From: Anaerolineales bacterium
Lineage (GTDB): Bacteria > Chloroflexota > Anaerolineae > Anaerolineales > UBA6663
Length of the DNA stretch: 5,321 nucleotides
Assembly: GCA_016789245.1 (NCBI GenBank)
Contig: JAEURM010000158.1
Coordinates: 1 to 5,321 of the forward strand
Direction: 5' to 3'
Positions 1 through 5,118 of the stretch are shown here, one piece after another. The stretch's first letter is position 1; every line of letters starts with the position of its first letter. The notes under the pieces were generated by a model. The model made no database searches, had not been told where the DNA came from, and saw only the letters and a program-made list of their open reading frames with translations. The translations under genes were made by a program, and so were the position numbers.

Positions 1-666
1 TGGCGCTTGGAAGCGTTTGGCACAGCTGAGGCTATGAGTTCACTGCTGGCCAATACGGAAATTACAGCTCTGTTTGAGAATGGCAAAGTAAGCGGCTCCA
101 CCGGCTGTAACCAGTACGGCGCGGATTACGCCGTGACTAGCGCAAACCTTCAAATTGGCACCATGCAACAAACGGAGCGCGCTTGTGAGTTGGAAGGCGT
201 GATGCAACAAGAGCAAACCTTTACAGCCGCTTTTAGCGCCGCCACCAGCTTCTCTATTGAAGGTGATACGCTCACACTTACGCACCCGGGCGGCGCGCTG
301 ATTTTCCGCGCGATGCCCGCCCTCAACGGCGCGCCGTTTGTGGGAACCCCGTGGAAGCTGGTGAGGTTTGAAGCCGCTGGTACTGCGGAAGCCGTGCCGG
401 CTGAAATTGAAATCACGGCCACCTTTGCTGAAGGCAAAATCACTGGCTCTGGCGGGTGCAACAATTATTTTGGTGAATACACGGAAGAAGTGGGCCGCAT
501 TACGGTGGCCAGCATAGGCGCTACCAAAATGGCGTGTGAAGGCAAGCTGGATTTAGAACAACGCTTCTTTACTGAAATTGCTCAAGCGCACACGGTGCTA
601 GTGGAAGCGGGCCAACTGCGGCTGGTAAGTGATAGCGGCACGTTGGTGTTTGAAGCGCTGAAATAG
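1..666 (+). CDS. Tandem META (HslJ-like) domain protein, 3' part only
   Basis: The reading frame is open to the left edge, so the true start lies outside. The window opens on the Trp of a W-x-L-E motif that begins a META domain, and the TTG at position 7 is therefore an internal codon. Counting from that Trp, 221 codons remain. They form two copies of one domain: the first at about residues 1-103, the second from TPWKL at about residue 116 to the end. Each copy has the family signature: W-(K/R)-L, then FxxGK(V/I)xGSxGCNxY, then a second conserved Cys (C36/C62 in copy one, C153/C179 in copy two), then a LxLxxxxGxLxF strand pair. META/HslJ domains are usually exported or lipid-anchored; HslJ of E. 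coli is linked to heat shock and novobiocin resistance. The molecular function of this protein is unknown. A signal peptide, if present, lies upstream of the window. The gene converges on the epimerase operon. Confidence 0.9.
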   Translation, partial: WRLEAFGTAEAMSSLLANTEITALFENGKVSGSTGCNQYGADYAVTSANLQIGTMQQTERACELEGVMQQEQTFTAAFSAATSFSIEGDTLTLTHPGGALIFRAMPALNGAPFVGTPWKLVRFEAAGTAEAVPAEIEITATFAEGKITGSGGCNNYFGEYTEEVGRITVASIGATKMACEGKLDLEQRFFTEIAQAHTVLVEAGQLRLVSDSGTLVFEALK

Positions 667-702
667 CGAGCGCGGCTGGAGTCTGCATCGCGTTGTATAA
701 GC

Positions 703-736
703 AAAAAAGTAACGCCCGCTTGAAGCGGGCGCTACT
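703..736 (-). terminator. Rho-independent terminator of the TetR-epimerase operon
   Basis: Read on the minus strand, a 12-bp stem (AGTAGCGCCCGC pairing with GCGGGCGTTACT, including one G-U wobble) closes a 5-nt loop, TTCAA, and is followed directly by TTTTTT. It begins 13 bases beyond the epimerase stop codon. On the plus strand the stem has an A-C mismatch and no T-run, so it is mainly a minus-strand terminator, although the hairpin may also slow transcripts arriving from the META gene. Confidence 0.88.
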
Positions 737-748
737 GCTTATCCTATA

Positions 749-1732
749 CTATTGCCGCATTCCTAACTGCTTCATCTCCCACTGCATTGTTTCGGCCAAG
801 CCCTCTCTTAGCGGGCGCGGCTCCCAACCCAGTTCCCGTTTGGCTTTGGCGTTACTGCCAATGTACGTTGCGCCCGCACTCACGCGCAAATACTCACTGC
901 TGTAGTTATCTGGCACAGGCACAACTTTCTCCACCACACTCATCATGGCGCTCATCGTTTTTAGCATGCTGGGTGAGGCCGTCATGCCCGGCGCGGGTAT
1001 GCCCGTAAGTTCTTGCGCCAACTTCAAGCCTTCTATGAATGTGTGCACCGGCCCACACACATAGTAATTCTCGCCCGGTTTGCCCTTTTCCATCGCCAGC
1101 AAATGGCCGCGCGCAATATCATCCACATGCGCCCAGCAGTACGCCGTTTGCTCCGGCGCCAACGGCAATTGGCGCTTAAGGTAACTCACCAACGCATCAT
1201 GGGATGGGCCTTGGTCACCGGGGCCGTAAATCAGACCGGGTTGCACAATCACCAGCGGCAAACCTTTCTCAATGAACTCTTCCGCCACATCATGCGCGGC
1301 GGCCTTCGTTCGGTCATACTCGCTTAGGTGCGTGCCCGTAAACCGGTAGCTTTCATCCACCAATTGGTTCTTAGTGTTGGAGTTCACCGCCAACGTACTG
1401 GTGTAAACGCCCTTGGGGATTTTTAGCTCTTGCATCAACTCCAGCACATTGCGCGTGCCATCAATATTAATGGCTTGGCCCGGCGCCTTATCCTTCACGC
1501 CAATTTTGTACCAGCCAGCCACATGGTATACACCCTCCACGCCCGCCATTGGCGCACGCATGGATTCTTTATCCGTCACATCGCCTTTGGCCAACTGCAC
1601 CCCAATGGCGGCCAAGGCTTTGGCTTTGTTCAGGTCTCGCACCACGGCCACCACCTCATGCCCCGCCGCGCGCAATTGTTGCGCCATGCGCCCGCCCAAA
1701 AAGCCGGTAGCGCCCGTAATCAAATACTTCAT
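749..1732 (-). CDS. NAD(P)-dependent epimerase/dehydratase (extended SDR, dihydroflavonol-reductase-like)
   Basis: This is a 327-residue extended short-chain dehydrogenase/reductase, a normal full length for the family, and probably cytosolic. The N-terminus carries the Rossmann dinucleotide motif GATGFLG (residues 7-13) after a short beta strand, followed by the acidic turn GDVTD (50-54). The catalytic elements are the Ser of YTSTLAV (near residue 112) and YDRTK (Tyr139, Lys143). The substrate-side motif PGLIYGPGD lies at 165-173. The C-terminal WEPRPLREGL is typical of these enzymes, where the Asn/Lys-rich 'LGW-P' segment ends the fold. It resembles dihydroflavonol-4-reductase-like and hopanoid-associated sugar epimerase (HpnA) proteins. 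The substrate cannot be told from sequence, and a nucleotide-sugar, sterol-like or flavonoid-like ketone is possible. It is the second gene of an operon: its ATG overlaps the TGA of the TetR gene (ATGA), and an AGGAG site lies 7 nt upstream. Confidence 0.9.
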   Translation of the reverse strand: MKYLITGATGFLGGRMAQQLRAAGHEVVAVVRDLNKAKALAAIGVQLAKGDVTDKESMRAPMAGVEGVYHVAGWYKIGVKDKAPGQAINIDGTRNVLELMQELKIPKGVYTSTLAVNSNTKNQLVDESYRFTGTHLSEYDRTKAAAHDVAEEFIEKGLPLVIVQPGLIYGPGDQGPSHDALVSYLKRQLPLAPEQTAYCWAHVDDIARGHLLAMEKGKPGENYYVCGPVHTFIEGLKLAQELTGIPAPGMTASPSMLKTMSAMMSVVEKVVPVPDNYSSEYLRVSAGATYIGSNAKAKRELGWEPRPLREGLAETMQWEMKQLGMRQ

Positions 1733-2415
1733 GCTCTCACTCCTGATGTTTCTAACTCCAGCCCGCGCAACAGTGCGCGGATGGAAATGGTTAACTCGGC
1801 TTCAAACTGAATCTGAAAGGGCTTGGCCTGCAACTGGCGGAGCGCCTTCTTAGCCACCGGCGCTGGGTCCGCCAAGTGCCACAAACCCACAATTAAGGCC
1901 TGCACCCGGAGTAACGTTGGCACGCCTTGCCCGGCGGCCAAAAAGTGTAACCGTTGTTCCAAAAGAGCGCCTGTATAGGCCAGCCGCTCACCCAAAAAGC
2001 GCTTAAAGGCCAACGCCGTTTCTAAGCTTACGTTCTGTTCCAAAACAGTAGCCAGAATAGCCAGCAAACGTGTGAGCGCAAGGCGCTGAGTGAGTGATGT
2101 GCTGATGAGGGCGGCCACTTCGCTCGCGGCCACGCGGCTGGGCACAACGGCAAGGGCCGCGTTTAGTTCAATCAACCACAACTCCAATTGTTGCTGGCAC
2201 ACCGCCAAGAACAATTCTTCTTTGCTGGGAAAGTAGAGATACACCGTGCCCTTGGCCAGTGCGGCGCTTTTCGCCACGGCGGCCATCGTCACCGCTTCAT
2301 AAGTAGAAGCCGCAAATAACTGCCAAGCCGCATCCAGCAAAGCTTGGCGGCGCTCCAACTTGTGGACTTGACTGCGAGCGCGTTGCCGTATTGGGCTTAG
2401 TTGACCTTGGGTCAT
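1729..2415 (-). CDS. TetR/AcrR family transcriptional regulator
   Basis: This is a 228-residue one-component repressor. After a basic N-terminal tail (residues 1-23, rich in Arg and Lys), helix 1 reads RRQALLDAAWQLF. The TetR helix-turn-helix then spans about residues 43-62 with the family pattern VTMAAVAKSAALAKGTVYLYF, followed by SKEELFLAV. The remaining ~150 residues are an Ala/Leu-rich helical region, as expected for ligand binding and dimerisation; the ligand is not predictable. It is the first gene of an operon with the downstream epimerase (4-base overlap), so autoregulation together with the epimerase is the likely arrangement. The ATG at 2415 is chosen because the next in-frame ATG (residue 44) would delete half of the DNA-binding domain. 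No Shine-Dalgarno sequence precedes it, and the -10 box lies only 8 nt upstream. Confidence 0.92.
   Translation of the reverse strand: MTQGQLSPIRQRARSQVHKLERRQALLDAAWQLFAASTYEAVTMAAVAKSAALAKGTVYLYFPSKEELFLAVCQQQLELWLIELNAALAVVPSRVAASEVAALISTSLTQRLALTRLLAILATVLEQNVSLETALAFKRFLGERLAYTGALLEQRLHFLAAGQGVPTLLRVQALIVGLWHLADPAPVAKKALRQLQAKPFQIQFEAELTISIRALLRGLELETSGVRA
1740..1744 (-). promoter_or_regulatory. Ribosome binding site of the epimerase gene
   Basis: AGGAG on the minus strand lies 7 nt before the epimerase ATG and inside the last codons of the TetR gene. It supports the start at 1732 and indicates that the overlapping gene can recruit ribosomes itself as well as through stop-start coupling. 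Confidence 0.75.
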
Positions 2416-2423
2416 TTACGGGG

Positions 2424-2452
2424 ATTATACGTAACTTGGAGTCACTTGAAAA
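2424..2452 (-). promoter_or_regulatory. Sigma70-like promoter of the TetR-epimerase operon
   Basis: On the minus strand a perfect -10 hexamer, TATAAT (2429 down to 2424), is preceded by a 17-nt spacer and a partial -35, TTTTCA (2452 down to 2447, four of six consensus positions). Only 8 bases separate the -10 from the ATG at 2415. Transcription should therefore start at or within about two bases of the start codon, giving a leaderless mRNA. This fits the absence of a Shine-Dalgarno site. Confidence 0.7.
2431..2448. promoter_or_regulatory. Tandem 8-bp direct repeat in the promoter spacer, possible operator
   Basis: GTAACTTG (2431-2438) and GTCACTTG (2441-2448) differ at one base and start 10 bp apart, one helical turn. 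They lie between the -10 and -35 boxes of the TetR operon, where a bound repressor would block RNA polymerase. TetR proteins more often bind inverted repeats, so its role as operator is an inference. Confidence 0.35.
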
Positions 2453-2474
2453 GCGGGGTTATCTGCCCACCCCC

Positions 2475-2512
2475 AAAACAAAAAAAGCCGGGCGGCTGGT
2501 GGGCCGTCCGGC
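2475..2512 (-). terminator. Rho-independent terminator of the DoxX gene
   Basis: On the minus strand a 10-bp GC-rich stem (GCCGGACGGC against GCCGCCCGGC, one A-C mismatch) with a 6-nt loop is followed by TTTTTTTGTTTT. It begins 30 bases past the doxX stop codon and ends just before the promoter of the TetR operon, so it insulates the two minus-strand units. Confidence 0.85.
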
Positions 2513-2542
2513 ATTCCCCGAGTGTTGATTTTTTCTTTTCAG

Positions 2543-3130
2543 TTAGTCACTCGCGCCGGCCATCTTAGGAGTAAGGGCGGGTGTTTCAGTTTTCCACGGT
2601 GTGCCCAGCCACTTGAGCAGGAAGTAATCAGCGCCAACATAGCCGGCCACTTTCCACGCCAGCACTAAGAAGATAGCCACGGCGAGGAGCATGGGGTTGG
2701 TGCTCGCGGTGCCGGCCATGATGAAGTTCCAGTTCATGAAGGCACCGAAGAAGGCGGCGATGCCAGTGAAAGCACCGAGGATGAGGGCCAAGCCGATGAA
2801 CAATTCGCCGTAAGCTACCAGCGGACCAAACCACGTTTGCGAATTGGTGTCAATCAACATTTGAATAAAACTGCGATACCAATCAAAGCTAATGGGCGGG
2901 CGGCCAGTTTCCGGGATAGCCACGGCACGTGTCCAGAAGCCGAGTAAGCTTTCGCCCGTTTGCGTCCACTTCGGGTCACTGATTTTGTGGAGCGAAGCAT
3001 CCAGCCAAGTGTAGCCAAGCCAAATGCGGGGCAGAAGCCAAAACAAACCGGCGCGTGGGTCAGCGAACAGTTTTTGGGCGAAGGGTGGGTCTTGAATGAC
3101 TTGGCCTTTGCGATTGAATAAAGTGTTCAT
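2543..3130 (-). CDS. DoxX family integral membrane protein
   Basis: This 195-residue protein lies in the cytoplasmic membrane. It has about four hydrophobic segments (roughly residues 28-45, 101-118, 119-139 and 146-165), a polar N-terminal tail, and a short soluble C-terminus ending in PKMAGASD. The segment WLGYTWLDASLHKISDPKW (about 37-55) matches the first-helix region of DoxX/DoxD proteins, in which a Lys and a 'P-W' follow the first helix. The GELFIGLALILGAFTGIAA stretch and the NWNFIMAGTASTNP loop fit the same family. DoxD is the small subunit of archaeal thiosulfate:quinone oxidoreductase; bacterial homologues are mostly uncharacterised, with reported links to thiol/redox stress. No DoxA or sulfur-metabolism gene is nearby, so a thiosulfate role is not supported here. 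The gene is monocistronic, with its own terminator and an AAGGAG site 8 nt before the ATG. Confidence 0.85.
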   Translation of the reverse strand: MNTLFNRKGQVIQDPPFAQKLFADPRAGLFWLLPRIWLGYTWLDASLHKISDPKWTQTGESLLGFWTRAVAIPETGRPPISFDWYRSFIQMLIDTNSQTWFGPLVAYGELFIGLALILGAFTGIAAFFGAFMNWNFIMAGTASTNPMLLAVAIFLVLAWKVAGYVGADYFLLKWLGTPWKTETPALTPKMAGASD

Positions 3131-3138
3131 GATGATGT

Positions 3139-3144
3139 CTCCTT
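3139..3144 (-). promoter_or_regulatory. Ribosome binding site of the DoxX gene
   Basis: AAGGAG on the minus strand, 8 nt before the ATG at 3130, is the strongest Shine-Dalgarno sequence in the window and fixes the doxX start. Confidence 0.85.
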
Positions 3145-3150
3145 GCTTAT

Positions 3151-3166
3151 CAAGTCTTGCGACTTG
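3151..3166 (-). promoter_or_regulatory. Small hairpin with GNRA tetraloop in the doxX leader
   Basis: In the minus-strand transcript CAAGTC and GACTTG form a perfect 6-bp stem closed by the loop GCAA, a stable GNRA tetraloop. It ends 6 nt before the AAGGAG site, so it could affect ribosome access or protect the mRNA 5' end. The role is inferred. Confidence 0.4.
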
Positions 3167-3231
3167 GAATGTGAACTAACTCTGCCCACATTGTAGACAA
3201 AGCCCCTGACCGCCATAGTGACAAAGTTCAT

Positions 3232-3262
3232 CCAATTAGGTATTACAAATCACCTAAATTGG
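3232..3262. promoter_or_regulatory. 31-bp imperfect palindrome upstream of doxX, candidate operator
   Basis: The left arm CCAATTAGGTATT and a right arm AATcACCTaAATTGG pair at all 13 positions around a 3-nt centre, ACA, with two unpaired bases (lower case) in the right arm. It lies about 100 bp upstream of the doxX ATG, in AT-rich DNA between elp3's terminator and doxX. A TGTAAT hexamer resembling a -10 box on the minus strand falls inside it. Such a site would suit a dimeric regulator; HxlR- and MarR-type regulators often accompany doxX genes, but none is encoded here. No convincing -35 was found. Confidence 0.45.
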
Positions 3263-3292
3263 GTGACCTTGTCCTATTTATCAACTGAAAGC

Positions 3293-3321
3293 AAAAAAGC
3301 CAGCAATAAGGCTGGCTTTTT
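3293..3321 (-). terminator. Bidirectional rho-independent terminator downstream of elp3
   Basis: GCCAGC (3299-3304) and GCTGGC (3311-3316) form a 6-bp stem with a 6-nt loop. It is flanked by AAAAAA on the left and TTTTT on the right, so the hairpin works in either direction. For elp3, read leftward, the stem begins 48 bases after the stop codon and ends in TTTTTT. Confidence 0.87.
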
Positions 3322-3367
3322 CACGTTTTACCCTTGGTCACGCTCAGGGCAGGCTCTTCACGTTTTA
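3320..3367. repeat. 26-bp REP-like element bounded by 11-bp direct repeats
   Basis: TTCACGTTTTA occurs exactly at 3320-3330 and again at 3357-3367. The 26 bases between them (3331-3356) begin with the imperfect palindrome CCCTTGGTCACGCTCAGGG and continue GCAGGCTC. This core resembles the short 'CCCTTCGAC...GCTCAGGGCAGGC' palindromes scattered between genes in many bacterial genomes, a comparison made from memory. The right-hand copy of the direct repeat supplies the TAA stop of elp3, and the left-hand copy overlaps the end of the terminator's T-run. The arrangement looks like a small element inserted between the stop codon and the terminator with duplication of its target. A local tandem duplication is the alternative. 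Confidence 0.6.
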
Positions 3368-4990
3368 AGCTACTAGCTTCTTCACCATATACAGGCCTCT
3401 CACCTCAAAGCCGTGCTTGCGGTAATAGTTGCGCGTGCCAACGGCGGAAATAACGGCCAACCGTGCGTAGCCCACTGCCTGTGCCCGCCGCTCAGCTTCT
3501 TGAATAAGTTGCGCGCCGAGGCCGAGGTGTTGGGCCTCCCCCTCCGCGCTTTCACCCAAGCGCACTACCGGGCCGTACACGTGCACTTCCCGGATGAGGG
3601 CCGCGCCCTGCAGTTCTGGCAGGCCGGTGAGGGCGGAGGCTTCTGCGGAAGGAAACGAAAGACGGAGAAAACCGGCGAGTTTATCCGTGTGGTGCGTTTC
3701 AAAGCTGAGGAAAGTTTCCTCACCACCGAGCGTTTCATATGTTAGCGAACGTAATTCTAGTTCTTCACGTTTCACGCTATCCCGTTTCACCTCACGCCAG
3801 CGAATATCTTGGCTGGCGCGGCCCGTAGCTTTGAGATGGCGCTCCACCGTTTCCCGCAAGTTGCTGGCGGTGCTTCCGGCCACTACGTGCCCAGCCGGAA
3901 TATCCCGAATAACACGGTTGAGACGCACGTAGCGCGGTGTGCTGGCCATGCAATCGGCAATCAGTTCGGTAAGTTCTGGGTCAGTGTACGGCGTGTACTC
4001 GCCGCGCTCCCACCACTGCACTAGCTCGGCTTCCTTCACCAGTGAGCATGGATAAATTTTTAGCTCGTCAGGCTGTAAGCCGGGATCGCTCCACAATCGC
4101 GCATAATCTTCCCGGTCACCTTCCGGCGATGCGCCGAGCAAATTGGGCATCCAGTGTAAGTGGAGTTTAAAACCCGCCGCGCGCAAAAGCTTCACGGCTT
4201 GCCGCGTTTGTTCCACCGTGTGGCCGCGCTTGTTCAGCTCTAGAATTTGGTCATCTAAACTTTGCGCACCGAGTTGCACTTTGGTGACGCCGTAGCGGCG
4301 CAGGCGGCGGATTTCAGCGGCGTCCACGTAATCGGGCCGCGTTTCAATCACCAAGCCCACGTTGCGGCGCGCGGCGCTTTCATTGATGGCCTGCGCTTCT
4401 TCCAGCGTGGCCGCTTCCCCATCGTTCATGGCATCAAAACAACGTTTGATGAACCACGCTTGATACTCCTCGGGATAGTAGCTCCACGTGCCGCCCAAAA
4501 TTAGTAGTTCTACTTTATCTGTGGGGTGGCCAATATTTTCCAGCGCACGCAAACGGCTGGCAGTGGTGAAGTACGGGTCAAAGTTGTGCGCTTCAGCCCG
4601 CGCCGCGCCCGGCTCATCATGCAAGTAGCTTTTGGGCATACGCACATCCGTGGGGCAGAAGATACACTGGCCCGGGCACGGAAATGGCTTGGTAAGCACC
4701 GTAACAGTGGCCACGCCGCTTTGGGTGCGGATAGGTTTCATTTGCAGGCGGCGCAGAACATCCCGGTCAAAGCTCAGCCGCCCACTCTCACAGAATTGGC
4801 GGTAGGCGGCCACTACTTGATCTTTGGCAAATTGGCCGGTGGCGTGCGGGTAGCGGCGCAAAAGCCGCGCAAAATCATCCGGGTGAAATTCCACCAAACC
4901 GGCGGCTTCATCAATCAGCTTCAGCAGTTGGGCTTCTTCTTTAGGCGAGAATGTGTACGAGCGTTTGTGATACCAAGTTTGTGTTCGCAT
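3365..4990 (-). CDS. elp3: Elp3: tRNA uridine(34) carboxymethyl-modifying radical SAM/GNAT enzyme
   Basis: The 541-residue protein has the Elp3 layout. An N-terminal helical, tRNA-binding region (about 1-85) precedes a radical SAM domain whose cluster motif is CPGQCIFC (Cys105, Cys109, Cys112; CX3CX2C), followed by LGGTWS (165-170), ETRPD (216-220), VQLGAQS (238-244) and the conserved RDIPAGHVVAGSTASN block (362-377). A C-terminal GNAT acetyltransferase domain (about 425-541) carries an acetyl-CoA loop QHLGLG (487-492) and AVGTRNYYRKHGF. Elp3 uses S-adenosylmethionine and acetyl-CoA to start cm5U formation at wobble uridine 34 in the cytosol. In eukaryotes it needs the Elongator partners Elp1/2/4-6; bacterial forms act alone, and a Dehalococcoides homologue has been studied structurally. 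No partner genes are adjacent. All key residues are present, so it should be active. The ATG at 4990 has no Shine-Dalgarno site. The gene is transcribed singly, divergent from the gene at 5119. Confidence 0.95.
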   Translation of the reverse strand: MRTQTWYHKRSYTFSPKEEAQLLKLIDEAAGLVEFHPDDFARLLRRYPHATGQFAKDQVVAAYRQFCESGRLSFDRDVLRRLQMKPIRTQSGVATVTVLTKPFPCPGQCIFCPTDVRMPKSYLHDEPGAARAEAHNFDPYFTTASRLRALENIGHPTDKVELLILGGTWSYYPEEYQAWFIKRCFDAMNDGEAATLEEAQAINESAARRNVGLVIETRPDYVDAAEIRRLRRYGVTKVQLGAQSLDDQILELNKRGHTVEQTRQAVKLLRAAGFKLHLHWMPNLLGASPEGDREDYARLWSDPGLQPDELKIYPCSLVKEAELVQWWERGEYTPYTDPELTELIADCMASTPRYVRLNRVIRDIPAGHVVAGSTASNLRETVERHLKATGRASQDIRWREVKRDSVKREELELRSLTYETLGGEETFLSFETHHTDKLAGFLRLSFPSAEASALTGLPELQGAALIREVHVYGPVVRLGESAEGEAQHLGLGAQLIQEAERRAQAVGYARLAVISAVGTRNYYRKHGFEVRGLYMVKKLVA

Positions 4991-5001
4991 TTAGCTTGTT
5001 G

Positions 5002-5086
5002 GTACACGGATTTGACGGATATTACGGATTTCACGGAAGAAATATCCGTACCATCCGTTCAATCCGTGCGCGAAGCGTCCGTGTAC
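5002..5086. repeat. 85-bp inverted repeat made of 9-nt ACGGA/TCCGT units
   Basis: The ends GTACACGGA (5002-5010) and TCCGTGTAC (5078-5086) are perfect inverted copies. Inside, ACGGA recurs at 5006, 5015, 5024 and 5033, exactly every 9 nt. Its complement TCCGT recurs at 5045, 5054 and 5063, again every 9 nt, and once more at 5078. Each left unit can pair with a right unit around the 7-nt loop AGAAATA, giving a long hairpin with small internal loops. It fills most of the divergent intergenic region between elp3 and the gene at 5119. Similar ACGGATTT-type intergenic repeats are familiar from several environmental bacterial phyla (recalled, not searched). No target-site duplication is visible at its edges. 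Confidence 0.85.
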
Positions 5087-5104
5087 TGCATTTCCCGGTT
5101 AAAC

Positions 5105-5110
5105 TATAGC
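5105..5110 (+). promoter_or_regulatory. Possible -10 box of the gene at 5119
   Basis: TATAGC lies 8 nt before the ATG at 5119, the same distance as the TATAAT-to-ATG gap of the TetR gene. There is no Shine-Dalgarno sequence, and the bases at the expected -35 position (TGTACT, within the end of the inverted repeat) match the consensus poorly. It is a weak call. Confidence 0.3.
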
Positions 5111-5118
5111 TGTTCAAG

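Noticed and set aside
7..9. TTG codon as start of the META-domain gene
   Set aside because: The frame is open to base 1, and the two preceding codons (Trp-Arg) belong to the conserved W-x-L-E motif that begins the domain, so the TTG is internal.
1413..1853. Plus-strand frames opposite the epimerase and TetR genes
   Set aside because: They have no recognisable domain and run opposite two well-supported proteins with intact motifs, so they are shadows.
749..2415. A new multi-gene system formed by TetR, epimerase, DoxX and Elp3
   Set aside because: Terminators and separate promoters divide them into independent units, and the families have no established shared pathway.
2543..3130. Thiosulfate:quinone oxidoreductase subunit assignment for the DoxX protein
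   Set aside because: There is no DoxA partner or sulfur-oxidation gene nearby, and most bacterial DoxX proteins are not part of that enzyme.
3131..3364. Riboswitch or small RNA gene in the doxX-elp3 intergenic region
   Set aside because: Apart from the terminator, the small hairpin, the palindrome and the REP-like element, no conserved riboswitch core or second promoter-terminator pair is recognisable.
3413..4024. Plus-strand frames opposite the C-terminal half of elp3
   Set aside because: They mirror conserved GNAT and radical SAM coding sequence and show no family motif or ribosome binding site.
5006..5067. CRISPR array
   Set aside because: The repeat unit is only 5 bp in a 9-nt period and the second half is inverted relative to the first, with no spacers or cas genes.
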